Shown here: positions 23,244 to 35,344 of the stretch, piece after piece
How the letters are laid out: each line of letters starts with the position of its first letter
Numbering within the stretch: the first letter of the stretch is position 1
DNA from: Quillaja saponaria
Lineage: Eukaryota > Streptophyta > Magnoliopsida > Fabales > Quillajaceae
DNA: 64,000 nt
Direction of reading: 5' to 3'
Assembly (NCBI GenBank): GCA_029379385.1
Contig: CM055618.1
Span: 3,606,134 to 3,670,133 of the forward strand
The notes under the pieces: generated by a model
Database searches by the model: none
Told to the model about the DNA's origin: nothing
The model's input: only the letters and a program-made list of their open reading frames with translations
Made by a program: the position numbers and the translations under genes

Positions 23244-23733
23244 TTACCATCTTCTTTGCCTCATGTTCAACTCTTTTTGATCAAACAAATACTTCAAGCT
23301 CTTGTGATCTGTATATACCTTAAACTTCTCTCCAAATAGATAGTGTTTCCAAATTTTGAAAGCAAATATGATAGCAGCCAATTCAAGATCATGTGTAGGG
23401 TAGTGCTCTTCATTAAGTCTCAACTGTCTAGAAGCATAAGCCACTACTCTACCTTGTTGCATAAGAAAACATCCTAAACCTTTCTTGGAAGCATCATTAT
23501 ACACAGTGTATCTCTCTATAGGATTTGGTATAATCAAGATAGGTGCAGTGGTTAATCTTTTCTTTAACTCCTCAAAACTCTTTTGAGAACTTATATTCCA
23601 ATCCCATTTCACTTCCTTTTCTAGTCAAGCTAGTCAAAGGTATGGCTATTTGAGAAAAACCCTGAATGAGTCTCCTATAATAACATGCCAATCCTAAGAA
23701 ACTTCTGATTTCAGTGATATTAGTTGGAAGCAG
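23244..23733 (-). pseudogene. Element H RNase H and RT C-terminus remnant
   Basis: The right end is the RT thumb and connection (TEIRSFLGLACYYRRLIQGF, 23640-23710). After a frameshift near 23612 comes RNase H ([56 protein letters not shown]). The match stops abruptly at about 23733, where unrelated + strand LTR sequence begins. Confidence 0.88.
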
Positions 23734-24775
23734 CAACACTTGAAGAATGAAGCAGTAGCATGATGAGAAGGAACCCGCAGCACCCAAGCAAGGACGACTT
23801 TTGTAAACCAAGCAAGGGATTGGCGCCATAATGCCTATGAAGATGAAGCTGCGGTGTGGGACAAGAAGAGGCCTATTGAAATTAAATAGACTTTGTGGCA
23901 CCGCGACACTTGTACGGATTCTTGGGACTTCTATTTTATTTCAAATAGGAGGAGAAAGGCTTATAAATAGAGGAGCAAGGTTGAGGTTTAAAGACACTCC
24001 AGAGCTCGTGATAGAGAGTGCTATGGAGCTGAAGGAGACCCGAAAAGTAACAACTTCTAGTTTTTATTTTTTCTTCTTATTTTCTATTTACTTGTAATGG
24101 CTTTGTCTTTAATTTTTATGTTTGTTGTAGTTAGTATGGAGTAGTCATATTCTAGAAGTAACGATTGAACTCATATGTAGTCGATGTGGCTTTAGTTTTA
24201 TTTCAATGCATGCTTTAGTTTTAGTATTTGTATTACCTCATTCTTAATGCTTCTAATTGCTTAATCACTAGTTAGATTGATTAAGAATTTTGAATTTCAG
24301 TTTTGGGATTAGCCTTAGGTAATATAACTCATGTTTAGATTGTTCATATGGTTTGGATGCTATGATTTGTTTAAGAGATAAGAATAAACTCTTTTACCAT
24401 AAGTGACCATGAGATCGAGTCTTAATGAGCTTGCTTTAGAATAATTCTCATAAGAATATAGGGGATTAGACTAAAAGGAATATATAATTATTAGACATAG
24501 GAATATGCTAGTAACTGATTAAGAAATCTTGGTTAATATTAGCTAATGCATGGATTGATTTGAATTAAAATTACTAAGGTTGGTGTGAGAGATATCGTGA
24601 ACCTAGACTTAGTTGTAATAGTTTTTGACTTTACATTGGCTTGATTAGAGTTAAGCTGCACCATAGTGGTAATTAACATTAAAAAGTAATTATTCATCGT
24701 GGTAACAACCTCTACTTGTTACTGTATTACTTGAAGACGATATGTGCGCTTGCGTTTGTAAATTGCCTACCAATT
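23733..24775 (+). repeat. LTR fragment inserted into element H RT
   Basis: The block contains TTATAAATAGAGG at about 23958-23970 (TATA-like), then GAGATATCGTGAACCTAG, and ends with the box GATATGTGCGCTTGCG near 24739-24754. Related boxes end other LTRs in this window (29.5, 32.4, 61.8 kb). The element H sequence resumes at about 24780 with an earlier part of RT, so RT codons are missing as well as interrupted. Confidence 0.65.
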
Positions 24776-24779
24776 TATA

Positions 24780-25610
24780 CACAGCCTAAAGTTTCCATCC
24801 GTTTTCTTGACAAAAAGTATAGGTACTCCCCAAGGTGAGGTACTAGGCCTTATGTAGCCTTTGTCTAGTAACTCTTTTAATTGCTTCTTATGTTCAGTAA
24901 GCTTTGGATATGGGGGTGGTGCCTGAAAAGTCTTAATGGTGAATTCTATCTCCCTTTCAAGTGGTATTTCAGCTAAGTCTTGTGTGAAGACTTTAGGGAA
25001 ATCCCTGATTATAGGAATTTGTTCTAGTTCCTTCTTTTCTTCTTTTACTTAATAAATAGGGCTAGGTACCCTGCACACCCCTGCAAACCATCTTCCTAGC
25101 TTGCAAAGTAGAAATGATTAAAGAATTTGGTCTCAAGTTTAGGTTCACAACTCATCACTTTCGGTAAAATCACTTTCTTATTCTTACAGTCCATTACTGC
25201 TTATTGCTCCTGTAACCAATCCATTCATAGGATTAAGTCTAAGTCTCCTATAGGTAGACAAACTAAGTTAGGGTAACTTAGTTTGCCTTGAACTTCTAAT
25301 TCAACAAATTTGCACATATCATTCACACACAAAGATTTGCCTGTTAGGGTTTCAACCAGCAGTTTGCATGGCATAGTGTACTTCTAACCCAAGTCTTCTA
25401 ACACAATTAGTAGAAACAAAGGACATGTGAAACTCCAGTATCAAATAAAGCAATCACTTCCTGACTAGAAAGCAGACACCTACCTAGAATGACATTATCA
25501 TCTCCTTGTGCTTCCTTCTGATGTAGAGAAAACACCATGTCCAGAGCCATTGGTTTCCTAGGTGCTCTTTGATCTCCAAGCTCTAAACAAAGCCTGGCCA
25601 TATGCCTTTC
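24780..25610 (-). pseudogene. Element H protease and RT N-terminus remnant
   Basis: Minus-strand [20 protein letters not shown] near 24800-24860 and [20 protein letters not shown] near 24910-24965 are the start of RT. Farther right, 25407-25601 carries LLSSQEVIALFDTGVSH, the aspartic protease active-site region (DTG). Several stops lie between them. Confidence 0.85.
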
Positions 25611-26420
25611 CTTTCTACACTTGAAGCACTTTTAGTCCATATTTGACAAGGCCTATCTCTATGAAATCTCCTACATCTATCACATTGCCATTTTGTTATA
25701 CACTAACCTTCCACTTGATTACCCCTATTATGCCATTGGTTTGGTCTCACACCTCTAGTCTCAATTGCCCTGTTATTACTCTTATTCTTCATTTCTCTAA
25801 ACCTCTTAGAGGTCTGACATCCTTTTCCATTATGCCTCTTCTTCAATACAAATCCTCTTAACAATTTTGCTCTTTCCCACCAATTAAGCAAAATTATTAA
25901 TCTCCAGTGTAGCTATTTTACCCCTCACATTAGGATTCAAGCCCTTCTGGAACTTGTTAGCCTTCAATTTATCATTGTAGTGAGTTTACATATAAGTTGA
26001 GAACTTAGATAATTCCTCAAATTGCTGCTCACACTTCTATTCCCTTGCTGAAGTTGATTGAACTTAGCTTCTAAGTCTTGTTTGACACTCTCAGGAAAGT
26101 ACTTCCTATACAATGCCTCTTTAAAATTCTCCCAAGTCAATTCTTCCCCTCTTGCCATCAATAGTCTCTTAGTACTTTGCCACCTAGTTCTCTGCCTCCC
26201 TCTCTAGCATATAAGCTGCCAAGATCAACTTGTTATCCTTCTCACATCCCATGACTTTAAAAATCTTCTTTATTTGGTTCAACCATCTTTCGGCTATGGT
26301 GTAGTCATAATTCCCTAAGAAACTAGGTGAATTTACTCTCCTAAAGTAGTCCATTAGTTCTCCTACTTCTCTTAGTCTAGGTTCAGGCCTCCTTGGTTCA
26401 TTCAAACCTCTGCAGCATTG
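25611..26420 (-). pseudogene. Element H gag remnant
   Basis: The N-terminal part is at 26184-26405 (SFLGNYDYTIAERWLNQIKK, LAAYMLEREAEN), the middle at 25964-26161 (LTWENFKEALYRKYFPESV, FNQLQQGNRSV). A zinc knuckle remnant (CDRCRRF-H-RDRPC) lies near 25650-25690. This layout is typical of Tekay/Del gag; stops separate the frames. Confidence 0.85.
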
Positions 26421-26777
26421 GCAACAATAGTGGCTACCATTGCAGCCTCAATAGCAGCATTATGGGCTCCTAATTGGTCTCTCATCACTCTAGACACTCC
26501 CTTTAGTACATTAAGTATACCTTCCAAGATCTCATCTTAAGTTCTTTTCTCATGAGCGATCCTGGAACTGCACACACAACACCTTTATATCTCATTCATT
26601 ATAGACTATTCTATTGTCAATTAGTATACTATAATTTCCTATTCATACACACAATTAGCACTTAGTAACATGTCCATAAAGTAGGTAGTAGGTAGTATGT
26701 ATACTAAGTATTGGCAGTACTCCTAAATTAAAATTTTCTACCTACCAATGTCCCAGACATTGCTCTAATACTATAAA

Positions 26778-27003
26778 TGTAAAACCTTACCTTCTTATAA
26801 TTCTAATTAATGCAATAATGTAAGCATGTATAAAAGTTAAGTAGGAATTCTTTATATTCTCTTTTTGTTAATTTTTGTTCAACTTTAAACATACTCATTA
26901 ATCATGTAATCTATTTTTTTTTTAAATTTCTCTCTTATTCTCTTATTTACTCATATTCTAGTTAACAAGTCAAATGGAAAGTTTCTACCTACTAAAAAGA
27001 CTT
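26778..27003 (-). repeat. Element H 5' LTR, truncated
   Basis: It matches 20959-21190 closely, then diverges at about 27003, where unrelated DNA begins. The rest of this LTR is missing. Confidence 0.8.
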
Positions 27004-27990
27004 CAAAAACTTGAAAGTAATCTATTTTCAAGACTTATCAGTTATGCATAGAGATGGTACAACACTTCAACATACAAAGGTTCATGGAAACATTCTTATA
27101 ACATTTCCTGATTATGCCTCTAGGATTCTGATTGTCATAAAGTTACCCAAGTTGTACCATGAGCGTCAATTAGATGTCTTTGTGGATCGTAGCTTTATCG
27201 TCGAGATCCTTGTGTTACCCTCAGGTTTTGTGTTCATTCCTTACTTACAAAGAATAGGGATATGGTTATTATTTGTCAAACTTCAATTTGAATTGATCAA
27301 TTATCTTAGTTATGTCTAGTACACCCAGTCTCATCAAACCTCAGTGTTATTCCAACATTATACACTTGAACTTATAGGGACTTATATGTAAAACATTAAC
27401 AAAAAAACTTGACTAGTTTAGTGCAACACTAGGTGAGGTGCTTGCAATGTTGGGTCTAGACCCTCATAAACCTAAGTTAGTTATGATTAAGACAAACATT
27501 CAAGTACAAAAAGACTTGCATGAATTTAATGACTTCACACCTGAGCTTACTTTACCAGCACCATCTAGTGATACACATGACTATGAAGTCAAAGATGTTC
27601 CTGAGCCACTTGGAGTAGGGGATAATTGTCAAGATCTTGAAGATGACGATATCCATGAGCTACCATTTGAGCATTTTATTATCGCATCGGAGGCTGAGAG
27701 TTAGAATCATGAAGCTGATCATGTTCATGAGTCACTTGTGATGGATGATGAGGTTTCATTTGCAAACATGATTGAGCACGTTGATATTCCAGAGCAGGAT
27801 AATGAGATTATAGTTTCAGATATGATTAAGCTATCATAAATTTTTGAGTTTGTCGATGGAGTTTCAAAGCATTTAGATGACGTTCCGATAACTCTATAAA
27901 AGAGAATTATTTCATTACCTTTTGAGCACTAAAGTTGGCTAAATTCTTGAGTTTAGGAGTAGAAGTCAATCTTCTTTCGTTTGTTTGTAG
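27004..27990 (+). other. Unidentified block with two open frames
   Basis: Frames at 27011-27319 (102 codons) and 27438-27704 (88 codons) are longer than most chance frames here. The second is acidic (DVPEPLGVGDNCQDLEDDD) and its character continues after a stop to about 27835 (DDEVSFANMIEHVD). I recognise no family. Lying between retroelements, it is probably an accessory-ORF remnant of a + strand element, but this is a guess. Confidence 0.3.
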
Positions 27991-28009
27991 GTTTAGTCAT
28001 ATTTGATTT

Positions 28010-28578
28010 AGGATTTCATTGTTTAGTAATATTTACGTAATTTTTAAGTAGTTTCATTTACTTTTCAGTTATTTATTTTGTTTTGAATGTGTTCGATGTA
28101 GTCACTTGCCATATCATGAAGAATATGCAAAAGTTTAAAGGCAGCGCCACAACGTTGGACATTTTGGCACCATAGTGTTGCAAGTAAAATTTTCCTAGAG
28201 AGCTCAGCACTGTGATAGTAAAAAGTTGGCACTGCAGTGTCGAAAGATGAGTTGATCATGCCTAAAGACAGAGAGCATGTAGTATTTCTTTTGGGATTTC
28301 TTTGTTTAATAATTTTTACTCAATTTCTCAGTAGTTTTGTTTATTGTTCAATTATTTATTTTGTCTTGAATGTGTTCGATGTAGTGACATGCCATAACAT
28401 AAGGTGGAAAAGTTTAAAGGCAGCAACACAACACTGGACATTTTGGCATCACAATGCTACAATTACAGCAGAAAACCCAGTTTTACTTGATAGCTCAGTG
28501 TCGCAATGATGGAAAGTTGGCGTCGCAACGCCGAAAGACCAGTTGATCATGCCTAAAGATAGAGAGCATGGCGAGCTA
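28010..28578 (+). repeat. Two-copy tandem repeat, about 285 bases each
   Basis: Copies at about 28010-28293 and 28294-28578 share GAATGTGTTCGATGTAGT, AAAGTTTAAAGGCAGC, GGACATTTTGGCA, GTTGATCATGCCTAAAGA and AGAGAGCATG in the same order. They sit inside the + strand LTR-like block that ends near 29560. Confidence 0.85.
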
Positions 28579-29570
28579 GAAATTTAACGCTGCAGTGCCA
28601 AAAATCCAACAAATGATGCCAAATTCTAAGGAGGTGGCACTATAGCATTGTAAAAGTTGGTGCCACGGAGCCCATGCGATAAGTTGTAGTTGATCTAAAA
28701 TAGGATGATAGTCTTATAAAAAGAAGGTAAAGCTTAGGGATTAAAAACACACATCAGAGCAAGGAAGCATGAAGATTCTAGGAGTTATTGAAGACCTAAA
28801 ACGGGGACAACTTCTAGTTTTCTATTCTTCCCTTCTAATTTTAAGAATTCTCTTATAATGACAATCATGTTTATGTTTTCATTAGCTAGTATGGAGTAGT
28901 TTACTTTTCTAGGGTTCTAATTGAACTCAACATGTAGCTTGATTACTCTTTGCTCTTAATTATCTATGTTAATGATTTTTAGGTTATTTATATTAATCTT
29001 GTTCTTAATGCTTATTAATCACCAATTAGATTGTTTAGGAATCCTGAATAAAATTGGAAAAGGAGATTTTGGGTTAGCCATAGATGAACTAGCATATGTT
29101 TGAATTATTCATATTTGGATGATTTGATTTGCATATGAGATAGGAATGTACTCTCATATCATAATTAGCTAATGTAGAGGCTAAACTTAATGAATCATTT
29201 CCTAATCTGGTTCTTATAGGAGTATAGTAAATCAAATGAGAAGGATAAAGGTATAAGAACATTAGAAGATGCTTATAATTAATTTAGAACTCTAGGTTAA
29301 TAACTTAATCCATTACATAAATTAAGAGAGAGTGAAAAAGATTCAAGTGAAGTGTTGAGGGATATTGTTAGCCTAGTTTTATAATTAAAATTTTAAAATC
29401 AATTTAGTTTTCAATCATTGCTCAAAACAAATTTGGTTGTTTGAATAAGATTAGGTTGTTCTAATTTTAGTACAACATTGTTAGTGATAACTTCTCATGG
29501 GACTGATACTCTGTTTACCATTCTATTACTTATTTATGATATGTGCACTTGCGTGATTAAAATTAACAAT
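28579..29570 (+). repeat. Athila/Tat-like LTR, + orientation
   Basis: It shows the order seen in other LTRs of this family: a short transcript-start-like region, CTAGTATGGAGTAGTTT near 28887, ATTGAACTCAACATGTAG near 28920, TCACCAATTAGATTG near 29020, and the terminal box GATATGTGCACTTGCG near 29539. No primer site follows, so the internal region was lost. Confidence 0.6.
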
Positions 29571-30020
29571 AAAATTTTGATGTGGAAACAATCTTAAAAA
29601 CACAATTCCAAATTCTAATAGATCCCAAACACAAGCCCTAACCTTTCTCTCCTAAATTCAAACTCCTTTATGCGAAATCCAATCTAAAATTACTCACCCA
29701 CACTTCAAAATCACATCCTCATCATAGACCCCAACCTAAACCCTCAATCATCATCATTGGGATAATATTTGGTTCTGAAATTTTGAACTATATATATCAT
29801 TAGGGTGTCAGGAAATTGTTGGTAAGAATGTAGGGCATGTTTTTGGGTTGTTTATGCAAGAATTTTACTAGTTTGGAATGTTTGGTGAAATTGAGGTTGG
29901 GCATTAGAGCATAACTTTACAATATGTTGTTGCCTACTAATGAGTTTGATATGTATGTAATGGGAGTATGTGAATGCTTGTTGGCAGGAAATTATGTTAT
30001 ACTTATCACGTGGATGTGTG
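29571..30020. other. Unassigned spacer
   Basis: No gene or repeat recognised. The sequence is bounded on both sides by LTR fragments. Confidence 0.4.
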
Positions 30021-31700
30021 TGATGAGTCGTCAGTGTTCACCAAATTAAAACCTAATTAACTATATTTGTAGTATAGTAAATAGGGTATTGTTCCGACAA
30101 AAATAATATAAAGTTAATCAAATTCAACTCAAACAAGTAGTTCTTATTTAATTAACTTGAACCAAAGCAAAAAAGCACAACAAGTTCAAGAGTAAATCCT
30201 AAGCCGAAATACTATCATTAGCAATACAAGTAATTAAACTAATGCAAGAAAATATTAAAAAAAACAAATGTATAACAATGAATGGAGTTCTAAAATAGAT
30301 TGTGATAATAATATGCTATAAATATGCAAGCTAATTAATATACACTCAAAACAACAAAGTGAATAAATGGGGTGTTGATCTTTGATTTAAACTCAATTAA
30401 AATAGCTAAGTAAGCAAGAAAAACAAGAGAATTAATTCTGAATGTATAAGACAAGTTTTGACAGAAACTTACTAAACTAAGCAAACAACTAAAGATTTGT
30501 AAGATTCAACTGCAAAGAAGCTTTCACCAAGATTCATGAGCTACTAATCATTGAAAACAAAACAAATACTAATATGAACATACACATATGCATGTAAATC
30601 AACCATGTAAACAAATCTTTCCTACCTATTCTTACTTATTTTGTTAATTAGGTCAAGTGGAATAACTAACACTAATCACATAATAACCCTCATCAAGCAT
30701 TATAAATTTAATTACATGAAAGCATTACGAATTAGATAGGTGCAATTGATTCTAAACAACTAACACACAAGCGACATTAACTTAGTTTAGATTAGATTTT
30801 CCAAGTTACACACAAATAAACTTAGATTTAATTCAAGCATTACTTTTACTACTTATGCTAATTAATCAATTAACTACATTAGATTATATGTATTAATCTA
30901 TCAAATGTACATCATAACAAACTAAAACACATAATCATTAAGCAATTAACTAAGAAAAACATAAATACATACATATGTATAACATCGGATTTTCTCTTGA
31001 AAGCAAATTCTCATAATAGCTTCATAAGTCAAGGTTATCAAAGGAATACAATAAAAGTAAATAAGGAGTACAAATAAAGAAAGCTATGAAGGTTGTCGAT
31101 CTTCAAGCTCTTATGATCCTTGCCCCTCTTGCTTTCTTGCAACTTTTGACAAGCTTTAATACTCTAGAAAAACGTTGCTAAGTTGTGTTTCTAATTGTTT
31201 ATATAAGTCCTCAAGGTAATCCTTCTTTTATAGGCTTAAAAACCCTTAATTTCACTTTAATTCGGACCAGGAATCGCTCCAGCGCCGCGGCCTTGAAAAT
31301 CGACGAGTTTTGGACCCTGGCAGTGGACTTGGCACCTCGACCTTAGCTTTATGGCTTCTCATCCCAAATTCTCTAATCCCTCAATGCAGGGGCTTCTGGC
31401 AGCAACATGCTGTTTTGTCATTTTTTGATTTTAAGCTCGAATTCACCTCTAATTTAACTTCTAGTGGGACTTCTTTTTGTATTATACCTTTAAGACACAT
31501 CAACTAAGTTAGAATAAACTAAAACTCATATAAAACACCTAATCAAAGCCTAGATTAACTAGGATTCATCATCCTAATACAAGAAGGACTTTAACTAGAA
31601 TTTGACTAAAAACTAAGTAAAAATCAACTAAAACTCTAGAACATAGCTAAAATAATATGAGTAAAAGGATGTAAAATAACTATATTTCCAAGAGTTATCA
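30021..31700 (-). repeat. Athila/Tat-like LTR, - orientation
   Basis: 1680 bases beginning TGATGAGTCGTC and ending AGAGTTATCA on the + strand. Its left 1.0 kb is repeated in the same direction at 37765-38773. No purine tract stands at its right edge, so it may be a displaced or solo LTR. The frame at 31310-31507 is a chance frame within it. Confidence 0.75.
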
Positions 31701-32450
31701 ATAAGAAGTGCAAATTTGATCTAATAAGGAATTAGCTATTAAGTAGAAAAAGATTTTCCTTCTTGTTTAAGAGTCCTTGCAACCTCCTATACCTATAAAT
31801 AAGGTGTATAGGTATATTTATGTATGGATTGCTTAGGTTTTGGTATATGACTTATCTAATTCGTTTTATGCTTAATATTTCTAATTGATTGGCATCTTTT
31901 AGATTAAAATAGGAAACCTAAAAGAACTTGGGAAGGGGAATTTAGGTTAAGTCGTGAATGAATTAGCACTTGTTTGAATTCAATACATGTTGTTGAGTCT
32001 GATTTGTGTATAGGATATGAATATATCTATACACCTTGTGTAGCCAAATTAGGTCTAATCTTAATGACTTGTTTAATTTAATTTACATAGAAATATAGTG
32101 AATTGGTTAAGTGAGATATTATTATAAGACATAAGAATAGGCTTATAATTGATTAAGAACCCTAGGCTAATAATTCTTTGCTATAACTAAGCAAAACAAG
32201 ATAATAATAATTCATGTGAAGTGTTAAGGGAAGTTGTAGTTCTAAGTTTATCTCTAGTTTAATTTTGTGTTAATTTGCTTTTACTTTATCATTAGATCAT
32301 AATCTATCTAAATTTCAATTGTTTGAATAAAATTGGAACTGCTAATTTTAATACTTAGCATAATATTTGAAAACTCCTTGTGCGGATGATACTCTACTTG
32401 CTTTAAATTACTTGAGGATGATACGTGCGCTTGCGTAGGTAAAATCCTTG
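31701..32450 (+). repeat. Athila/Tat-like LTR 3' part, + orientation
   Basis: It carries the LTR-end signature GATACGTGCGCTTGCG at about 32420-32435, preceded by GTTAAGGGAAGTTGTAGTTC and AATTTTGTGTTAATTTGC, as in the LTR around 45.3/52.0 kb. The start of the LTR is absent. Confidence 0.65.
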
Positions 32451-32789
32451 TCACCTATTCTATTCAAAATTTGAATATTCTATTATGATCTTCTTTCAAT
32501 CCTAATCCTAATAGGATTCATCACGTGACTTGGATTTCAATTCTAATCCCAATAGGATTCCTTGTCAAAGTTGGATTCCTCATGTAGAAATCCTTGTACC
32601 ACTAGGATTTCTAGTCCAAATAGGATTTGCACTTCATTAACTCAAATGCTCAATTTAGCTCCATTTTACTCTTTATGTCTCCAAAGCACTGTTAAATGCA
32701 AAACAAGATAAGTAAACTAAGGTAAGACATAAAATATGCATAAAAAGCTAAGAATAAGGTACTAAAAAGATAAAATAATATGAGTATCA
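32451..32789 (-). repeat. Athila/Tat-like LTR 5' part, - orientation
   Basis: On the minus strand the LTR starts TGATACTCATATTATTTTA directly after a purine tract. The unit AATCCxAATAGGATT recurs three or four times between 32490 and 32630. Confidence 0.65.
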
Positions 32790-34568
32790 AATTCCCCCAC
32801 ACTTAACTAACAATAGTTTACTTGGCCGTCCTCAAGCAAGGAAAAGACAGAGTCAAAACTAACAACAATGCATATTTGAACACTAAGAATTAGAAAACAA
32901 AAACTAAAAACTTGGAAAGAAAAGACAGAGTCATGAATTTGGAAAAGAAAAGATAGAGTCAAAACTAACAACAATCAAAATCAAAAACTAAAAACTTGGA
33001 AAAGAAAAGAAACCTAAGAATTAGAAAACAAAAGCAAACAGTAAATTAAAACTTTCTAAGCACGCAACTCACATCTAATCTCCCAACAATCTTAAAGAGT
33101 ATAAGCATTATAAGAAAAAAATCTTTTCATGAATTTGAACACTTAACAATCTTAGAACCTTTCTTAGCTTAAAAACTTAAATGAAATGCATGTCATGCGA
33201 AAATAATAGGTCATCTCATTGGTATACACTCCAACATTCAAATTCAATCAATATTATGATCTACCATAAGCTTGTTCTTCAATCTCATCTCTACTACCAA
33301 AAGTATCACATGCATAACATGAATCAAAAGGTTGTATTCAAGGTTGTAATGGGGCTAGGTTGAAAGGGTAAGTAAGAAAAAGGTAAAGAAAAGGTTAAAA
33401 ACCAAAGAAATTAGTAGAGCATAAAAAGATAATGAACTCAATAGCATATATACTTAATGTTCATGAATTCATCATAGGAAATTAAGTAGAAATACTAAGC
33501 TTCCTTTGATTTTCAAGTTCCCACAACATAATATTAATTAAAAACAAAAGGGAACACTTTCTTTCATTCAATCATCACTTTTTTTCCCCTCTTTTTTTCT
33601 TCTTCTTTTTTATTTTTATTTTTAAATAAATAACTTGTAGTTATTCTCCTATTTTCTTCATAACCAAATGGTACAATTCACAATCAAACTAAAAAATTCC
33701 CATTGAATAAGCATTTTTCTTATGAATTCCAACCTTAACCCAATGTTCATAATAAGGTACACATGCTCTACTATAGGAAACATATGAAAGGTTCAGGTTC
33801 ACAAACATGAGTTAAACAAAGAAATGATAAATAAACTCAAAATTGGCTCACTAGTGAATCATCATGAGTAAGGTTGGCTTGTTTATGGCTTAAGTAGTTA
33901 AAAATCCTAAGTTCCTTTATCTTTTTATGCATACATGTAATTTAACTGTAGTCTTAACAAGATATGAAGAAAGTTCCAGAGATGCACAAAACATTGAATG
34001 AATAACACAGAACAAAGAAGGTGTGTTGAATGCTCAAAAGCTCACAAAGGTAAATCAACTACTAAGTCAACATGGCAAGCTTTCATAGTTAATCCTTAAA
34101 CCAATTAAGCTTAAAATTGCAAGTTAACTCATTCATTCAGTTTATCTCACTACAATACACATATTCTTAGCAACTCTTGGGAAATCAAAAGATAAAGCTA
34201 AACACTTAAGGTTTCACATGCAAAAGAAAAGAAAACACACATAAACGCATGAAATAAGAACAAAACATATTTGTATCCAAAAAAACATGCATAAGAAAAC
34301 AAAATACATTCCAAAAGCAAAAAGAAACACTAAATCCTCCCCCAACACTTAAGCTCAACATTATCCTTAATGTAGACATCAAAGTAAGAAAGAGAAGAAG
34401 AAAATCACACATGTACTAAAATATAGGACAAAAAGAAAAGAGAAAGAGAAAGAAGAAAGCAAATCTAGTTTGCATTTTTTTTATTTATTTTTTATTTTTA
34501 TTTTTTTATGTTGGGTTATCTCCCAATCAACACCTTTGTTTAATGTCTTTAGCTCAACTCCATGCTCA
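32790..34568 (-). mobile_element. 3' non-coding part of a - strand Athila/Tat-like element (element C)
   Basis: The polypurine tract AAGTGTGGGGGAATT (minus strand of 32790-32804) abuts the LTR. The stretch 32840-33050 repeats AAACTAAAAACTTGG and AAGACAGAGTCA several times. TTGGGTTATCTCCCAAT near 34512-34528 resembles the TTGGGAGGCAACCCAA sequence often found downstream of the coding region in this lineage. No coding sequence; the frames at 33181 and 34206 look accidental. Confidence 0.6.
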
Positions 34569-34775
34569 TCAATCTGATGTAAGTTCGGCCAAGTCAACCT
34601 TCATCATAGGTGGTTTGAGATGCCTTTGCATCTCCTTTGTTGGCTTCAAATTTTCTTCCAAAAGTATGCAATGAATACACATGGAAGGACTAATTTCCTT
34701 TATGTCAGCCAATGTCCATCCAATAGCAGTTTTATGGTCACGAAAGCATGCACACAAGCCTTTCCTCTGATACAT
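34569..34775 (-). pseudogene. Element C reverse transcriptase, N-terminal fragment
   Basis: The translation contains CFRDHKTAIGWTLADIKEIS and CIHCILLEENLKPTKEMQRH, the segment that precedes the RT fingers in Athila/Tat elements (K-A-I-G-W-T-x-A-D-I-K-G-I-S-P-S). It ends shortly after, so the RT catalytic part, RNase H and integrase are gone. Confidence 0.85.
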
Positions 34776-35039
34776 CTGTTAAGTTCTTTGCAATGATCAT
34801 ATTTAATGTATTAATCTTACCCAAAAACACATACTTTAAATGATCAGACAAAGGTTTTAATTCAAGCTTGGGTGCATGTAAAATAGAGGGTAAAAGTTTC
34901 TAGTGAGAAATAGGTAGATCATGAAAAACCTCACTATACTTGTATGACATAGCTTGCAAGGCCATGACCACATCAACCCAACCATCATCTACGACAACCT
35001 CTCCTTTTCTTCAAGTGGAATCCAACTTTGGCTTATAGC

Positions 35040-35300
35040 CACATTCAATTTATTATTACCACTTAAGTCAAAAAGTTATTGCATATTAATGTCAATAACA
35101 TCCAAACACATAATAGATTGTTTATCATCATGAAACTTCATGGCATCAAGAATATTGAATTGAACAACATTACCATCAAATTCCATAGAAAATGTACTAG
35201 AAAAAAACATCAATCTTAGTTCTAGCAATTTTAAGGAATGGTCTTCCTAACAAAAGTGGAGTACACGTGTGAGAATGAACATCTCCATGTCAAGAATATA
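35040..35300 (-). pseudogene. Element C protease fragment
   Basis: Minus-strand LLGRPFLKIARTKIDV near 35200-35250, then SMEFDGNVVQFNILDAMKFH near 35130-35195, match the end of the Athila/Tat protease (I-L-G-R-P-F...A-R-T-K-I-D-V). The catalytic D-S/T-G part was not found. Confidence 0.8.
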
Positions 35301-35344
35301 AAAATCAGTGGGAAAAATCAAATCCTGAAACTAAGACATCTTTA

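Larger units (their letters stand above)
20959..27003 (-). mobile_element. Element H: decayed Tekay/Del-like Ty3/gypsy retrotransposon
   Basis: A direct repeat marks the LTRs: left 20959-21790 and right 26778-27003 (only about 226 bases remain). Both start TGTAAA(A)CCTTAC on the + strand. Just left of the right LTR, the minus strand reads TAGTATTAGAGC (about 26763-26774), close to the initiator-Met primer site, so the element runs leftward. Minus-strand order is gag, zinc knuckle, protease, RT, RNase H, integrase. The RT centre is replaced at 23733-24775 by an LTR of another family. All coding parts are broken. Confidence 0.85.

Noticed and set aside
28010..28578. CRISPR-like or satellite array
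   Set aside because: There are only two long diverged copies with no regular spacers; they are a duplication within an LTR.
31310..31507. 65-codon + frame, and its relative at 44558-44746 on the - strand
   Set aside because: Both fall in the same LTR segment in opposite orientation; their similarity reflects the repeat, not a protein.
34206..34412. 68-codon minus-strand hydrophobic frame
   Set aside because: It lies in AT-rich 3' non-coding DNA of element C, with no similarity and no conserved counterpart in the window.
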